A DNA stretch of 48,952 nucleotides from Paracoccus onchidii (GTDB lineage: Bacteria > Pseudomonadota > Alphaproteobacteria > Rhodobacterales > Rhodobacteraceae). Below the pieces are notes generated by a model that saw only the letters and a program-made list of their open reading frames with translations, had not been told where the DNA came from and made no database searches. Position numbers and translations under genes: made by a program. Where the stretch lies: contig NZ_JAQBIE010000028.1 in assembly GCF_028294535.1 (NCBI RefSeq), positions 1-48,952 of the forward strand, read 5' to 3'. Positions within the stretch are counted from its first letter, which is position 1; each line of letters begins with the position of its first letter. Shown here in pieces: positions 41,614 through 48,952 of this stretch.

Positions 41614-43092
41614 ATGGGAATCGGCGTATGGATCAGCTTGATCCTTTACTTCCTGTTGATGATCGCCATCGGGGTATATGCATGGCGAAAATCCACCTCT
41701 GACTCGGAAGGCTATATTCTGGGTGGCCGCAACCTGCCTCCGGCGGTTGCCGCATTGTCCGCGGGTGCATCGGATATGAGCGGCTGGCTGCTTCTGGGGT
41801 TGCCGGGTGCGCTTTACGCAACGGGCCTGGTCGAGGCGTGGATCGGGATCGGGTTGTTTGTCGGCGCATTGCTGAACTGGATCATCGTTGCGCCGCGTCT
41901 GCGCGAACAGACCGAACGCTATGACAATGCCCTGACAATTCCGGGCTTTCTGGCCAACCGCTTTCCAAGCCAGGCCTTTCTGCTGCGCGTGGTTTCGGCC
42001 ATTGTGATCGTGGTGTTCTTTGCGGTCTATACCGCCTCGGGGCTTGTCGGCGGAGGCAAGTTGTTTTCAAGCGCCTTTGACGGCAATTATCTGACCGGGG
42101 TCTGGCTGACGCTGGGGGTGGTTCTGGCCTATACGGTTGTCGGTGGTTTTCTGGCGGTCAGCCTGACTGATTTCGTTCAGGGCTGCATCATGATGCTGGC
42201 ACTGATCATCATGCCGTTGGTGGTGTTGTTCGGTGAAGGCGGCGGGGGGCTGGCACAGGCCACTGCCACGCTGCAGCAGGTTAACCCGGACTTCCTGTCC
42301 CTGACGACCGGGCTTACGCTGGTTGGCTTCTTGTCTGCCGTGACCTGGGGGCTGGGCTATTTCGGGCAACCGCATATCATCGTGCGTTTCATGGCGGTGC
42401 GCAGCGTGTCCGATGTTCCGACCGCGCGCAATATCGGCATGGGCTGGATGGCCGTTTCCCTGATTGGCGCCATCGGAGTCGGCGTGTTCGGGCGCGCCTA
42501 TGCCGAACGCAATGGTCTGGTTATCGACGATGCCGAAACCATCTTCATCGTTCTGGCGGATCTGCTGTTTCATCCTCTGGTGACCGGCTTCTTGTTTGCA
42601 GCACTGCTTGCCGCGATCATGAGCACGGTTTCCAGCCAGTTGCTGGTTTCTTCTTCCTCTTTGACCGAGGACTTTTACCGGCTGTTCCTGAACCGCGAAG
42701 CCAGTGAACAGACCCTGGTTCTGGTTGGGCGCGTTGCGGTGGTTGCGGTTGGCGTTGTTGCGGCCTTTATCGCCCGCGATCCCGATTCGAACGTGTTGTC
42801 GCTGGTGGCGCATGCTTGGGCGGGGTTCGGCGCGGCATTCGGGCCGTTGATCATCCTGTCGCTGACCTGGTCGCGGATGACCGGACGCGGCGCGGTTGCC
42901 GGGCTGATTGTCGGGGCCGGAACGGTGATGCTCTGGACGGCGCTTGGCCTGAATGGCAGCTTTCTTGGTGGGCCAGGGGTCTATGAAATCATCCCGGGCT
43001 TTATCGCCGCACTGATCGCGATCGTGGTGGTCAGCCTTGCCAGCGAAGCCAAGGGCGAGTTCCGGCCGCTCGGCCGCGATTCTCAGCTATAG
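41614..43092 (+). CDS. putP: Sodium/proline symporter PutP
   Basis: Sodium:solute symporter family protein of 492 residues, about 13 helices. It begins with the hydrophobic first helix, then GYILGGRNLPP and ALSAGASDMSGWLLLGLPGALYATG, the PutP signature that includes sodium-binding residues. TAVTWGLGYFGQPHI-like sequence (SAVTWGLGYFGQPHI) and STVSSQLLVSSSSLTEDFYR are also present. GGGAGGA precedes ATG 41614. Proline is the expected solute. Confidence 0.93.
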   Translation: MGIGVWISLILYFLLMIAIGVYAWRKSTSDSEGYILGGRNLPPAVAALSAGASDMSGWLLLGLPGALYATGLVEAWIGIGLFVGALLNWIIVAPRLREQTERYDNALTIPGFLANRFPSQAFLLRVVSAIVIVVFFAVYTASGLVGGGKLFSSAFDGNYLTGVWLTLGVVLAYTVVGGFLAVSLTDFVQGCIMMLALIIMPLVVLFGEGGGGLAQATATLQQVNPDFLSLTTGLTLVGFLSAVTWGLGYFGQPHIIVRFMAVRSVSDVPTARNIGMGWMAVSLIGAIGVGVFGRAYAERNGLVIDDAETIFIVLADLLFHPLVTGFLFAALLAAIMSTVSSQLLVSSSSLTEDFYRLFLNREASEQTLVLVGRVAVVAVGVVAAFIARDPDSNVLSLVAHAWAGFGAAFGPLIILSLTWSRMTGRGAVAGLIVGAGTVMLWTALGLNGSFLGGPGVYEIIPGFIAALIAIVVVSLASEAKGEFRPLGRDSQL

Positions 43093-43099
43093 AACCCAC

Positions 43100-43127
43100 G
43101 CACGGGGTCGGTTTTTCGACCCCGTGC
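43100..43127. terminator. Hairpin between convergent putP and preA
   Basis: GCACGGGGTCG and CGACCCCGTGC are perfect 11-base arms around a GTTTTT loop. It lies between two stops, eight bases after putP and seven before preA's stop. There is no long T-run, but position and strength suggest it ends transcripts from both sides. Confidence 0.75.
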
Positions 43128-43133
43128 AGCGGA

Positions 43134-44432
43134 TTATTCTGCGGCCTTGGCCATCGGGTTGTTTGGGTGGGTCGTCCAGTTCGCATAGGCGCCGCGCTTC
43201 TGGCCCGTTCGCCTGTCCGTTTCTCCGATGTCCAACTCTCGCATGGTGATGCAGTTTTCGATCGGGCAGACATCGACGCACAGGTTGCAGGCCACGCATT
43301 CCTCTTCGATCACCTCGAAAACGCGACCGGGCTGCATGGCGATTGCCTGATGGGACGTGTCTTCACAGGCAGCATAGCAGCGCCCGCATTTGATGCATTC
43401 ATCCTGATCGATGACCGCCTTTGTCACATAGTTCAGGTTCAGTTGGTTCCAATCGGTCACATTGGGGACCGCGCGTCCGATCAGGTCGGACAGGGCCATC
43501 TCGTGGCGGTCCAGATAGTCGCGCAACCCCGAGATCATTTCCTGCACGACCTTGAACCCATAGGTCATTGCCGCCGTGCAGACCTGAACATTCCCGGCGC
43601 CCAGGGCCATGAATTCCGCCGCGTCGCGCCATGTGGTGATGCCGCCGATGCCACTGATCGGCAGGCCGTGGGTTTCAGGGCTGCGGGCAATCTCTGCTAC
43701 CATGTTCAATGCAATGGGTTTGACGGCGGGGCCGCAATAGCCACCATGTGCGCCGCGCCCATCAATCGTGGGTTCCGGGGCGAACTGGTCCAGATCGACC
43801 GAAGTGATCGAATTGATGGTGTTGATCAGGCTGACTGCATCGGCCCCCCCGCGTTTGGCCGCTTGGGCCGGCTTGCGAACATCGGTGATGTTGGGGGTCA
43901 GCTTCACGATACAGGGCATGCGTGAATATTGCTTGACCCATCGGGTCACCATTTCAATATATTCAGGCACCTGTCCCACGGCGCTGCCCATGCCACGCTC
44001 GCTCATGCCGTGGGGGCAACCAAAGTTTAGCTCGACCCCGTCGGCGCCGGTGTCCTCGATCTTTGCCAGAATGTTTCGCCAGGAATCTTCGTCACATGGC
44101 ACCATCAGGCTGATGATCAAGGCGCGATCAGGGTAGTCGCGCTTGACCTGTTTGATCTCGCGAAGATTGACCTCCAGCGGGCGGTCCGTGATCAGTTCGA
44201 TATTGTTCAACCCCAGCACCCGTCGATCCGGTCCGTGCACCACCCCATAGCGCGGGCCGTTGACATTGACGACGGGCGGCCCTTCGGCGCCGAGGGTTTT
44301 CCAGACCACGCCGCCCCAACCAGCCTGAAAGGCGCGACGGACATTGTATTCCTTGTCTGTTGGCGGTGCCGAGGCCAGCCAGAAGGGGTTCGGTGACTTG
44401 ATTTCGATGAAATTGGAACGCAGATCTGCCAT
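43134..44432 (-). CDS. preA: NAD-dependent dihydropyrimidine dehydrogenase, PreA subunit
   Basis: Catalytic FMN subunit that reduces uracil and thymine; 432 residues. The dihydroorotate-dehydrogenase-type barrel has NPFWLASAPPT, ELNFGCPHGMSERGMG and IVKLTPNI, with GGYCGPAVKPI and GGITTWRDAAEF further on. The C-terminal domain has two [4Fe-4S] motifs, CIKCGRCYAAC and CVACNLCVDVCP. ATG 44432 (MADLRSNFIEI) is chosen over 44456. It sits downstream of preT with a 44-base gap. Confidence 0.96.
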   Translation of the reverse strand: MADLRSNFIEIKSPNPFWLASAPPTDKEYNVRRAFQAGWGGVVWKTLGAEGPPVVNVNGPRYGVVHGPDRRVLGLNNIELITDRPLEVNLREIKQVKRDYPDRALIISLMVPCDEDSWRNILAKIEDTGADGVELNFGCPHGMSERGMGSAVGQVPEYIEMVTRWVKQYSRMPCIVKLTPNITDVRKPAQAAKRGGADAVSLINTINSITSVDLDQFAPEPTIDGRGAHGGYCGPAVKPIALNMVAEIARSPETHGLPISGIGGITTWRDAAEFMALGAGNVQVCTAAMTYGFKVVQEMISGLRDYLDRHEMALSDLIGRAVPNVTDWNQLNLNYVTKAVIDQDECIKCGRCYAACEDTSHQAIAMQPGRVFEVIEEECVACNLCVDVCPIENCITMRELDIGETDRRTGQKRGAYANWTTHPNNPMAKAAE

Positions 44433-44476
44433 TGCCTGATCCTTTGCGGGGCGCATCTGTCATGCGCGGATTTTAC

Positions 44477-45853
44477 TTAGCCGGGGCTGACCATCGCACG
44501 GCCGGTCAACCATGCATCGATATCTTCGGCGGCATCGCGGCCTTCGGCGACGGCTGTGACGGTCAGGTCATCGCCGCCTTCGGCGCAATCGCCACCAGCC
44601 CAGACCCCATCCACAGATGTGCGACCATGGCCAGTGATTGCGATCTTGCCACCCGCTAGTGTGAGGGTCTGGGCCTCAATCTCCAACCGTTGGCCGATGG
44701 CGCGGAACATCTGATCTGCCTTCAACCTGAAGCTTTCGGACCCCGGCACCAGACCGTCAGGACCATCCTCGCAATAGCGGAACTCCACCTCGGCTACCGC
44801 ACCATTTCCGTGGATATCGTAAGGTACTGCGTTGCAAATTATTTTTACACCGCGAGATGTTGCATGGTCTTGCTCATGCTGGCTTGCGCCCATTCTCTCT
44901 GGTCCGCGCCGATAAACGAGGGTAACATTTTCCGCGCCCAGCAATTTGGCCTGAACCGCGGCATCGATCGCGGTCATGCCCCCGCCGATCACCACCACGT
45001 CACGGCCAACAGGGACTTCGCCAAGATCCGTCGACTGTCGCAGGTCGCGGATGAATGAGGTGGCATCAACAACATGTTTCCGATTTTCGCCGGGGCAGTC
45101 CAAGGCGTTGACACTGCCCAGACCAATGCCAAGGAAAACGGCGTCGAATTGTGCGTTCAGATCCACCAGATCAATGTCGCGGCCCAAGGCGGCGCCGTGA
45201 CGGATGTCTATGCCGCCAATGCCCATTAGCCATTCGATCTCGGCTTGCGCGAATTCGTCAACGGTTTTGTAGCTTGCGATCCCGTATTCATTCAGTCCGC
45301 CGGGTTTTTCACGAGCCTCGAAGATCACCACATCATGGCCCTTTGCCGCCAGGCGATGGGCCGCGGCGAGTCCTGCCGGTCCCGCGCCGACAACGGCGAT
45401 GCGTTTTCCGGTGGTGTCTGCCCGCTGAAAGGGATGCCCGGGTTGTGCCATCAGACCATCGGTTGCGTAGCGTTGTAGCGCACCGATTTCGACGGGGTTC
45501 CCTTCGGATTCCATTCGGACGCATGCGCCTTCACACAGGTTTTCGGTGGGGCAGACCCTCGCGCACATGCCGCCAAGGATATTGGCGTGAAAAATCGTCA
45601 TGGCCGCAGCATCGGGCGTGTCGGTCGCGATCTGGCGAATAAACAAGGGGATGTCGATCGATGTGGGGCATGCCGTAACACAGGGTGCATCATGGCAAAA
45701 GTAACAACGATCCGCCGCGACAATCGCTTCGTGCCGGTCAATGACGGGGGCGATATCGGCAAAGTTCCGGTCCAGCTGATCCGGAGGAAGTCGGCCGGGA
45801 GCGACGCCCGGTGACAGTCTGGCTTGGGACATTTCTTGTGTCTCCTGGCTCAC
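44477..45853 (-). CDS. preT: NAD-dependent dihydropyrimidine dehydrogenase, PreT subunit
   Basis: FAD/NADH subunit that supplies electrons to PreA, 458 residues. The N-terminal Fe-S domain has CYFCHDAPCVTACP and CARVCPTENLCEGAC. FAD site GAGPAGLAAAHRLA, glycine-rich NAD site VIGGGMTAIDAA and the late GVWAGGDCAEGG follow. The hydantoinase and beta-ureidopropionase genes often found with preTA are not in this window. SD-like AGGAGAC precedes ATG 45853. Confidence 0.96.
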   Translation of the reverse strand: MSQETQEMSQARLSPGVAPGRLPPDQLDRNFADIAPVIDRHEAIVAADRCYFCHDAPCVTACPTSIDIPLFIRQIATDTPDAAAMTIFHANILGGMCARVCPTENLCEGACVRMESEGNPVEIGALQRYATDGLMAQPGHPFQRADTTGKRIAVVGAGPAGLAAAHRLAAKGHDVVIFEAREKPGGLNEYGIASYKTVDEFAQAEIEWLMGIGGIDIRHGAALGRDIDLVDLNAQFDAVFLGIGLGSVNALDCPGENRKHVVDATSFIRDLRQSTDLGEVPVGRDVVVIGGGMTAIDAAVQAKLLGAENVTLVYRRGPERMGASQHEQDHATSRGVKIICNAVPYDIHGNGAVAEVEFRYCEDGPDGLVPGSESFRLKADQMFRAIGQRLEIEAQTLTLAGGKIAITGHGRTSVDGVWAGGDCAEGGDDLTVTAVAEGRDAAEDIDAWLTGRAMVSPG

Positions 45854-45888
45854 CTGTTGGTAAGAATCAGGCTGACACAGCTTCGATT

Positions 45889-45908
45889 TTTTATCAAATG
45901 GTTTAAAA
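45889..45908. promoter_or_regulatory. Possible operator upstream of preT
   Basis: TTTTATCAAATGGTTTAAAA has matching TTTTA/TAAAA ends about 35 bases upstream of the preT start, in an AT-rich leader. It could bind a repressor or be part of the promoter. No known operator consensus is matched, so this is only a candidate. Confidence 0.25.
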
Positions 45909-46037
45909 TTTACCGGAATATCCGTGCGTGCACTTGATCCACAGCGAAAGAATGTTTTGGACGCAGGCGGGTGCTGCCCAAAACCAAAAAGCCACTAACC
46001 TTAATTCAAGTTATGGATAGTTAATTTATCTACTTGA

Positions 46038-46051
46038 AATTTATATAAATT
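46038..46051. repeat. 14-base palindrome in an AT-rich patch
   Basis: AATTTATATAAATT is a perfect palindrome that overlaps the last codons of the minus-strand gene ending at 46050, within an unusually AT-rich stretch (about 45985-46060). It might be an operator, a protein-binding site or just low-complexity sequence. Confidence 0.35.
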
Positions 46052-46928
46052 ATGGAGTTATGAACTCTATTCCGGGAAGTGCTGCGATCTCGGCCGCATC
46101 CTCGTGGTAATTTCTGGTCACGCTGTCGACGACATCCTGGGTCCAGCCGGGAAGGTTGATATTTTCATCCAGAGCATCGGGGCGTGCCGCTTTTTTCAGC
46201 AGGTTCGCGCAGATTTCGCGACGTTGGGCTATGGACACCTGATCGCGACTGCTCAACGTGGTGCGCAGTTCGGCAATACCTGCGTCAGTCAGAATTTCTT
46301 GCATGTAGAGCAGCGTGCCTGAAAGTGCCGTTTCAGGCCCGATATCACCGACCAGCCGGACCAGTTCGGGCCATAGCATCGGCACATCCTCATGGCACCA
46401 TATGACGACGCGGCGTCCTTGCGCTGCCCCGACCAAGCGCCGGATGGTATCGGGCCAGCGCAATTGCCGAGGGTCGCACCCTTGCATCAGTGATGTATAG
46501 CCGCCTTGTATCTGAGGCAGGATCTTGGTCAGCAGCACGGCGGGATTGCGAATTGCCACAAAGAATTCAGCATGGGCGTCCGGGAACAGATTCGCCAGCG
46601 CAGCGGCCCGATTGCCGATATTGGGATAGAGCCCGTCCGGGCCGACCATACGTGCCGGCCCGCCCAACAGGCTGGGCGATGACATGACGATCCGTTCAGG
46701 CGCTGCGCTTTCCAGCATGGCATCCAGCATGATCTGCTGCATTTCGTCGGTGGCCGCACCGCCGTTCAGGGCCATGATCGCTTCTTCGAAGATGCTGCGA
46801 TGGCGCGAGGGAATGACCACTTCGGTTTGATCGCGAAACAGCAGTTCCCGGTTGTTCAGCAGCGTTTTCAGCAACCTGTCGCCGTCGGTGCCATGCACCC
46901 CGAGGTGAAAAACCATCTGCATCGTCAC
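46050..46928 (-). CDS. Sulfotransferase-like protein (degenerate)
   Basis: A 292-residue protein that I place only loosely. The start FHLGVHGTDGDRLLKTLLNNRELL mirrors the PAPS-binding beginning of bacterial sulfotransferases (IHIGTHKTGTTSLQ and similar), but the K-T-G-T-T core is replaced by G-T-D-G-D. A later block FFVAIRNPAVLLTKIL resembles the R-N-P region that binds the 3'-phosphate. It may have lost catalytic activity or bind a different nucleotide. The start could be GTG 46928 or ATG 46922. It is divergent from the permease gene. Confidence 0.6.
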   Translation of the reverse strand: MTMQMVFHLGVHGTDGDRLLKTLLNNRELLFRDQTEVVIPSRHRSIFEEAIMALNGGAATDEMQQIMLDAMLESAAPERIVMSSPSLLGGPARMVGPDGLYPNIGNRAAALANLFPDAHAEFFVAIRNPAVLLTKILPQIQGGYTSLMQGCDPRQLRWPDTIRRLVGAAQGRRVVIWCHEDVPMLWPELVRLVGDIGPETALSGTLLYMQEILTDAGIAELRTTLSSRDQVSIAQRREICANLLKKAARPDALDENINLPGWTQDVVDSVTRNYHEDAAEIAALPGIEFITP

Positions 46929-47020
46929 AGCCGTCCAATCGTGAATTCAATCAAAAGATGTAGCGCGCAGATTAGCCACCATTCGTGGACAGTCAAATCG
47001 CTTTGCAGTATCGCCACAAC

Positions 47021-48742
47021 ATGAGCAGTCAGGATATGTCCCGCCCGAAAAGGCGCCAGCATGACCACGCCCTGCGCCAGAGCGGTGGCGGGACATGGTC
47101 GGTTGCGGCCGTATTGATCGCAGCTTTGGTGCTGATGCCGATTGGCGCCGTTATCTGGCTGGCCATGAACCCGGTCGAGAATATCTGGCCGCATTTGCTA
47201 TCTACGGTGATGCCGCGATACTTCCTGAACACGGTCATTCTTGCCGCGGGAACGGGGGTGTTGGCCGCTGCGATGGGGGCGGGATCTGCCTGGCTGGTGT
47301 CGATGTATGAATTTCCGGGCCGTCGGGGGCTGGAATGGTTGCTGCTGCTACCGCTGGCCGTGCCGGCCTATATCGGAGCCTATGCGCTGGCGGATTTTCT
47401 GGATTACTCCGGGCCGGTTCAGACGGCTTTGCGGGGCTGGTTCGGTTGGCAGAATGCGCGCGATTACTGGTTTCCCCGAGTCCGTTCGATCGAGATGGCG
47501 ATTCTGGTGCTGGCTGCCGCGCTGTATCCCTATGTCTATTTGTTGACGCGGGCGGCACTGCATGAACAATCCGGCAGCGCATATGAGGTTGCCCGGGCCT
47601 TGGGGACAGGGCCGTTGTCGCTTTTTCGGCGCGTCGGGTTGCCCTTGGCCCGCCCTGCGATCGTGGCCGGATCGGCCATCGCGATGATGGAGGCGGTCGC
47701 GGATTATGGCGTCGTCAGCTATTTCGGAGTGCAAACGCTGAACACCGGGATCTTCACGACCTGGCTTGAGCGTCGCAATGCCGGCGGTGCGGCGCAGATT
47801 GCCTGTGTCATTTTGCTGGTGGTGGTGGTGCTGGCGTTGTGGGAACGCTTTGGGCGACGCAATGCGCGCTATCACCAAAGCGCAAGACAGCCTCGGCCGA
47901 TCATGCGCCAAAGGCTGGCGACCGTGTCGGGGCTGGGCGCTGCAATTGCGTGCTTCATTCCCTTTGCTTTGGGGTTTTTGCTGCCGGTCGGCGTGATCTT
48001 TCACTATGCGCTTGCCTATCCGCAGGGTTGGATCACCCCCGGACTCGCCCTTGCGGTTTGGCATACTGTCAGTCTGGGCGCGGGTGCGGCGGCGGCGACC
48101 GTCGGACTTGCCCTGATCATGGTTTACGGGGTGCGCTTGTCGGGGCGCGCCCTGCCGCGATTGCTGTTGCCCGTCACGACTGTCGGCTACGCCGCACCCG
48201 GCGCGGTGCTGGCCGTGGGAATACTGATCCCGTTGGCGGCGTTGGATCATCGCGTCGCCGATTCCTGGCTGGCCTTGACGGGGACTGATCCGGGGCTGTT
48301 GCTGACCGGCAGCGGGGCCGCGATCATTTTCGCCTATATGGTCCGTTTCTTCGCCATTGCACAGGGCGCGATCGATGGGGCGTTCACGCGTGTATCGCCA
48401 TCACTGCCGATGGCCGCGCGTTCATTGGGACGGGATTCGCGGGGGGTGCTGCGCGACATCTTTCTGCCATTGATGCAGGGTTCTGTCGGTTCGGCACTGC
48501 TACTGGTATTCGTCGATTGCTGCAAAGAGCTGCCCGCGACTTTGCTGTTGCGCCCTTTCAATTACGAGACGCTGGCTACGCGTGTTCATGAAAAAGCCAG
48601 CCTTGAAGATCTTGGAAATGCGGCTCCAGCCGCTTTGCTGGTGATGCTGGTCGGATTGTTGGCGGTTGGTCTGCTTGCGCGCGCCAACCTTGGCTTGCAC
48701 AAACCGACGACAAGGGGTATCGGTCTGAATCAGACGGGATAA
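47021..48742 (+). CDS. Fused ABC permease of the iron(III) type (FbpB-like)
   Basis: A fused inner-membrane permease of about 573 residues with two homologous halves, about 12 helices in all. Each half has a coupling loop: YEVARALGTGPLSLFRRVGLP near residue 200 and MAARSLGRDSRGVLRDIFLP near 480. This is the architecture of FbpB/AfuB permeases for ferric iron. The binding-protein and ATPase genes normally beside it are not in the window. Start choice is uncertain: GTG 46985, ATG 47021 and ATG 47036 are all in frame, and none has a clear ribosome binding site. Confidence 0.85.
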   Translation: MSSQDMSRPKRRQHDHALRQSGGGTWSVAAVLIAALVLMPIGAVIWLAMNPVENIWPHLLSTVMPRYFLNTVILAAGTGVLAAAMGAGSAWLVSMYEFPGRRGLEWLLLLPLAVPAYIGAYALADFLDYSGPVQTALRGWFGWQNARDYWFPRVRSIEMAILVLAAALYPYVYLLTRAALHEQSGSAYEVARALGTGPLSLFRRVGLPLARPAIVAGSAIAMMEAVADYGVVSYFGVQTLNTGIFTTWLERRNAGGAAQIACVILLVVVVLALWERFGRRNARYHQSARQPRPIMRQRLATVSGLGAAIACFIPFALGFLLPVGVIFHYALAYPQGWITPGLALAVWHTVSLGAGAAAATVGLALIMVYGVRLSGRALPRLLLPVTTVGYAAPGAVLAVGILIPLAALDHRVADSWLALTGTDPGLLLTGSGAAIIFAYMVRFFAIAQGAIDGAFTRVSPSLPMAARSLGRDSRGVLRDIFLPLMQGSVGSALLLVFVDCCKELPATLLLRPFNYETLATRVHEKASLEDLGNAAPAALLVMLVGLLAVGLLARANLGLHKPTTRGIGLNQTG

Positions 48743-48751
48743 CCCGTGGAT

Positions 48752-48789
48752 GCCGGTTTAGCTCAGTTGGTAGAGCAGCTGATTTGTAA
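48752..48789 (+). tRNA. tRNA-Thr(TGT), 5' half only
   Basis: Acceptor 5' strand GCCGGTT (48752-48758), TA, D-arm GCTC-AGTTGGTA-GAGC (48761-48776), anticodon 5' strand GCTGA (48778-48782) and loop TTTGTAA with anticodon TGT (48785-48787). The expected TCAGC strand, variable loop, T-arm and acceptor 3' strand are missing: the next bases are AGCGAACTTACTG. The gene is therefore broken right after the anticodon loop and cannot make a tRNA as read. Confidence 0.88.
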
Positions 48790-48833
48790 AGCGAACTTAC
48801 TGCCCTGCTGACCCTCGCTGACGCAGTTCCTAG
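48790..48833. other. Unassigned junction between tRNA-Thr half and IS3 element
   Basis: These 44 bases are neither tRNA-Thr 3' sequence nor recognisable IS sequence. They are likely the remnant of an inserted element or island whose other end is beyond the window. Confidence 0.4.
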
Positions 48834-48952
48834 TGGACTTGTCGCGTATTTGTGCTGCCCCAAGTGCTCGTTTAGGCCACTTTCCGTTCGAAAGCGACCG
48901 GGCTTTTCCAGCCCAGTGCTGAGTGGCGTCGTCGCGGATTGTAAAACCCGTT
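48834..48952 (-). mobile_element. IS3-family element, right end (partial)
   Basis: The element begins (reading plus strand) with TGGACTTGTCGCGTATTTG at 48834, which looks like an IS3-family terminus, and then enters a minus-strand transposase gene. Only the 3' end is present. Its terminus differs from that of the element at the left edge, so these are two different insertion sequences. Confidence 0.65.
48872..48952 (-). CDS. IS3-family transposase (OrfB), C-terminal fragment
   Basis: The last 26 codons of a transposase, reading into the window from the right edge: FYNPRRRHSALGWKSPVAFE, then RKVA and a stop at 48872-48874. This is the standard IS3 C-terminus. It is related to, but clearly different from, the fragment at 1-99 (RRRHSALGW against KRKHARNGM). 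Confidence 0.88.
   Translation of the reverse strand, partial: NGFYNPRRRHSALGWKSPVAFERKVA

Overview
The window looks like chromosomal DNA of an alphaproteobacterium of the Rhodobacteraceae, most likely Paracoccus or a close relative. The basis is the GC-rich coding sequence, a TakP-type TRAP binding protein, an obg-proB pair, a full-length PntA with PntB, and a DUF3422/CtaA/TrmJ housekeeping set. The genus is inferred from remembered family resemblance, not from a search.

Layout. (1) 1-3833 is foreign DNA: the 3' end of an IS3-family transposase, an OLD-family ATPase/TOPRIM nuclease (320-2020, minus) and an unrecognised 340-residue protein (2516-3538, minus), all visibly lower in GC than the rest. 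It stops at the 3' half of a tRNA-Leu(CAA), cut at the anticodon loop (3834-3886), which is how the distal end of a tRNA-integrated island looks. (2) 3920-11447 (minus) is an oligopeptide importer operon, oppA-B-C-D-F, with an ABC exporter-type half-transporter as its last gene. (3) 11579-13776 (plus) is cobU-cobT-cobS for cobalamin nucleotide loop assembly. (4) 13880-17513 is a TRAP transporter whose membrane genes (plus) face the binding-protein gene (minus) across a shared bidirectional terminator. (5) 17734-22034 (minus) holds eno, an endonuclease/exonuclease/phosphatase-fold protein, selO and aqpZ. (6) 22184-27858 holds obg-proB (plus), a PlsC-like acyltransferase and pepN (minus). (7) 28042-31950 (plus) holds an alanine-rich membrane-anchored protein and pntA-pntB. 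(8) 32091-35668 holds a DUF442 protein, an ArsC/Spx-like protein, a 24-residue lipoprotein, a DUF3422 protein and a serine hydrolase. (9) 35766-43092 holds purM-purN, a ThiE-like protein, trmJ, ctaA, an M32 carboxypeptidase and putP. (10) 43134-45853 (minus) is preT-preA for reductive pyrimidine breakdown. (11) 46050-48742 is a sulfotransferase-like protein and a fused iron-type ABC permease. (12) From 48752 comes the 5' half of a tRNA-Thr(TGT), cut in its anticodon loop, 44 bases of unknown DNA and the end of a second, different IS3-family element.

Most of the window is ordinary metabolism and transport with tight overlaps inside operons and clear stem-loop terminators. The unusual material is at the two ends, where two tRNA genes are each cut at the anticodon loop, and in a few single genes: a glycine-rich tail on the TRAP permease, the alanine-repeat protein, the tiny lipoprotein and the degenerate sulfotransferase-like protein. 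I did not find a clear new multi-gene system. The best candidate for new biology is the island fragment with the OLD nuclease.
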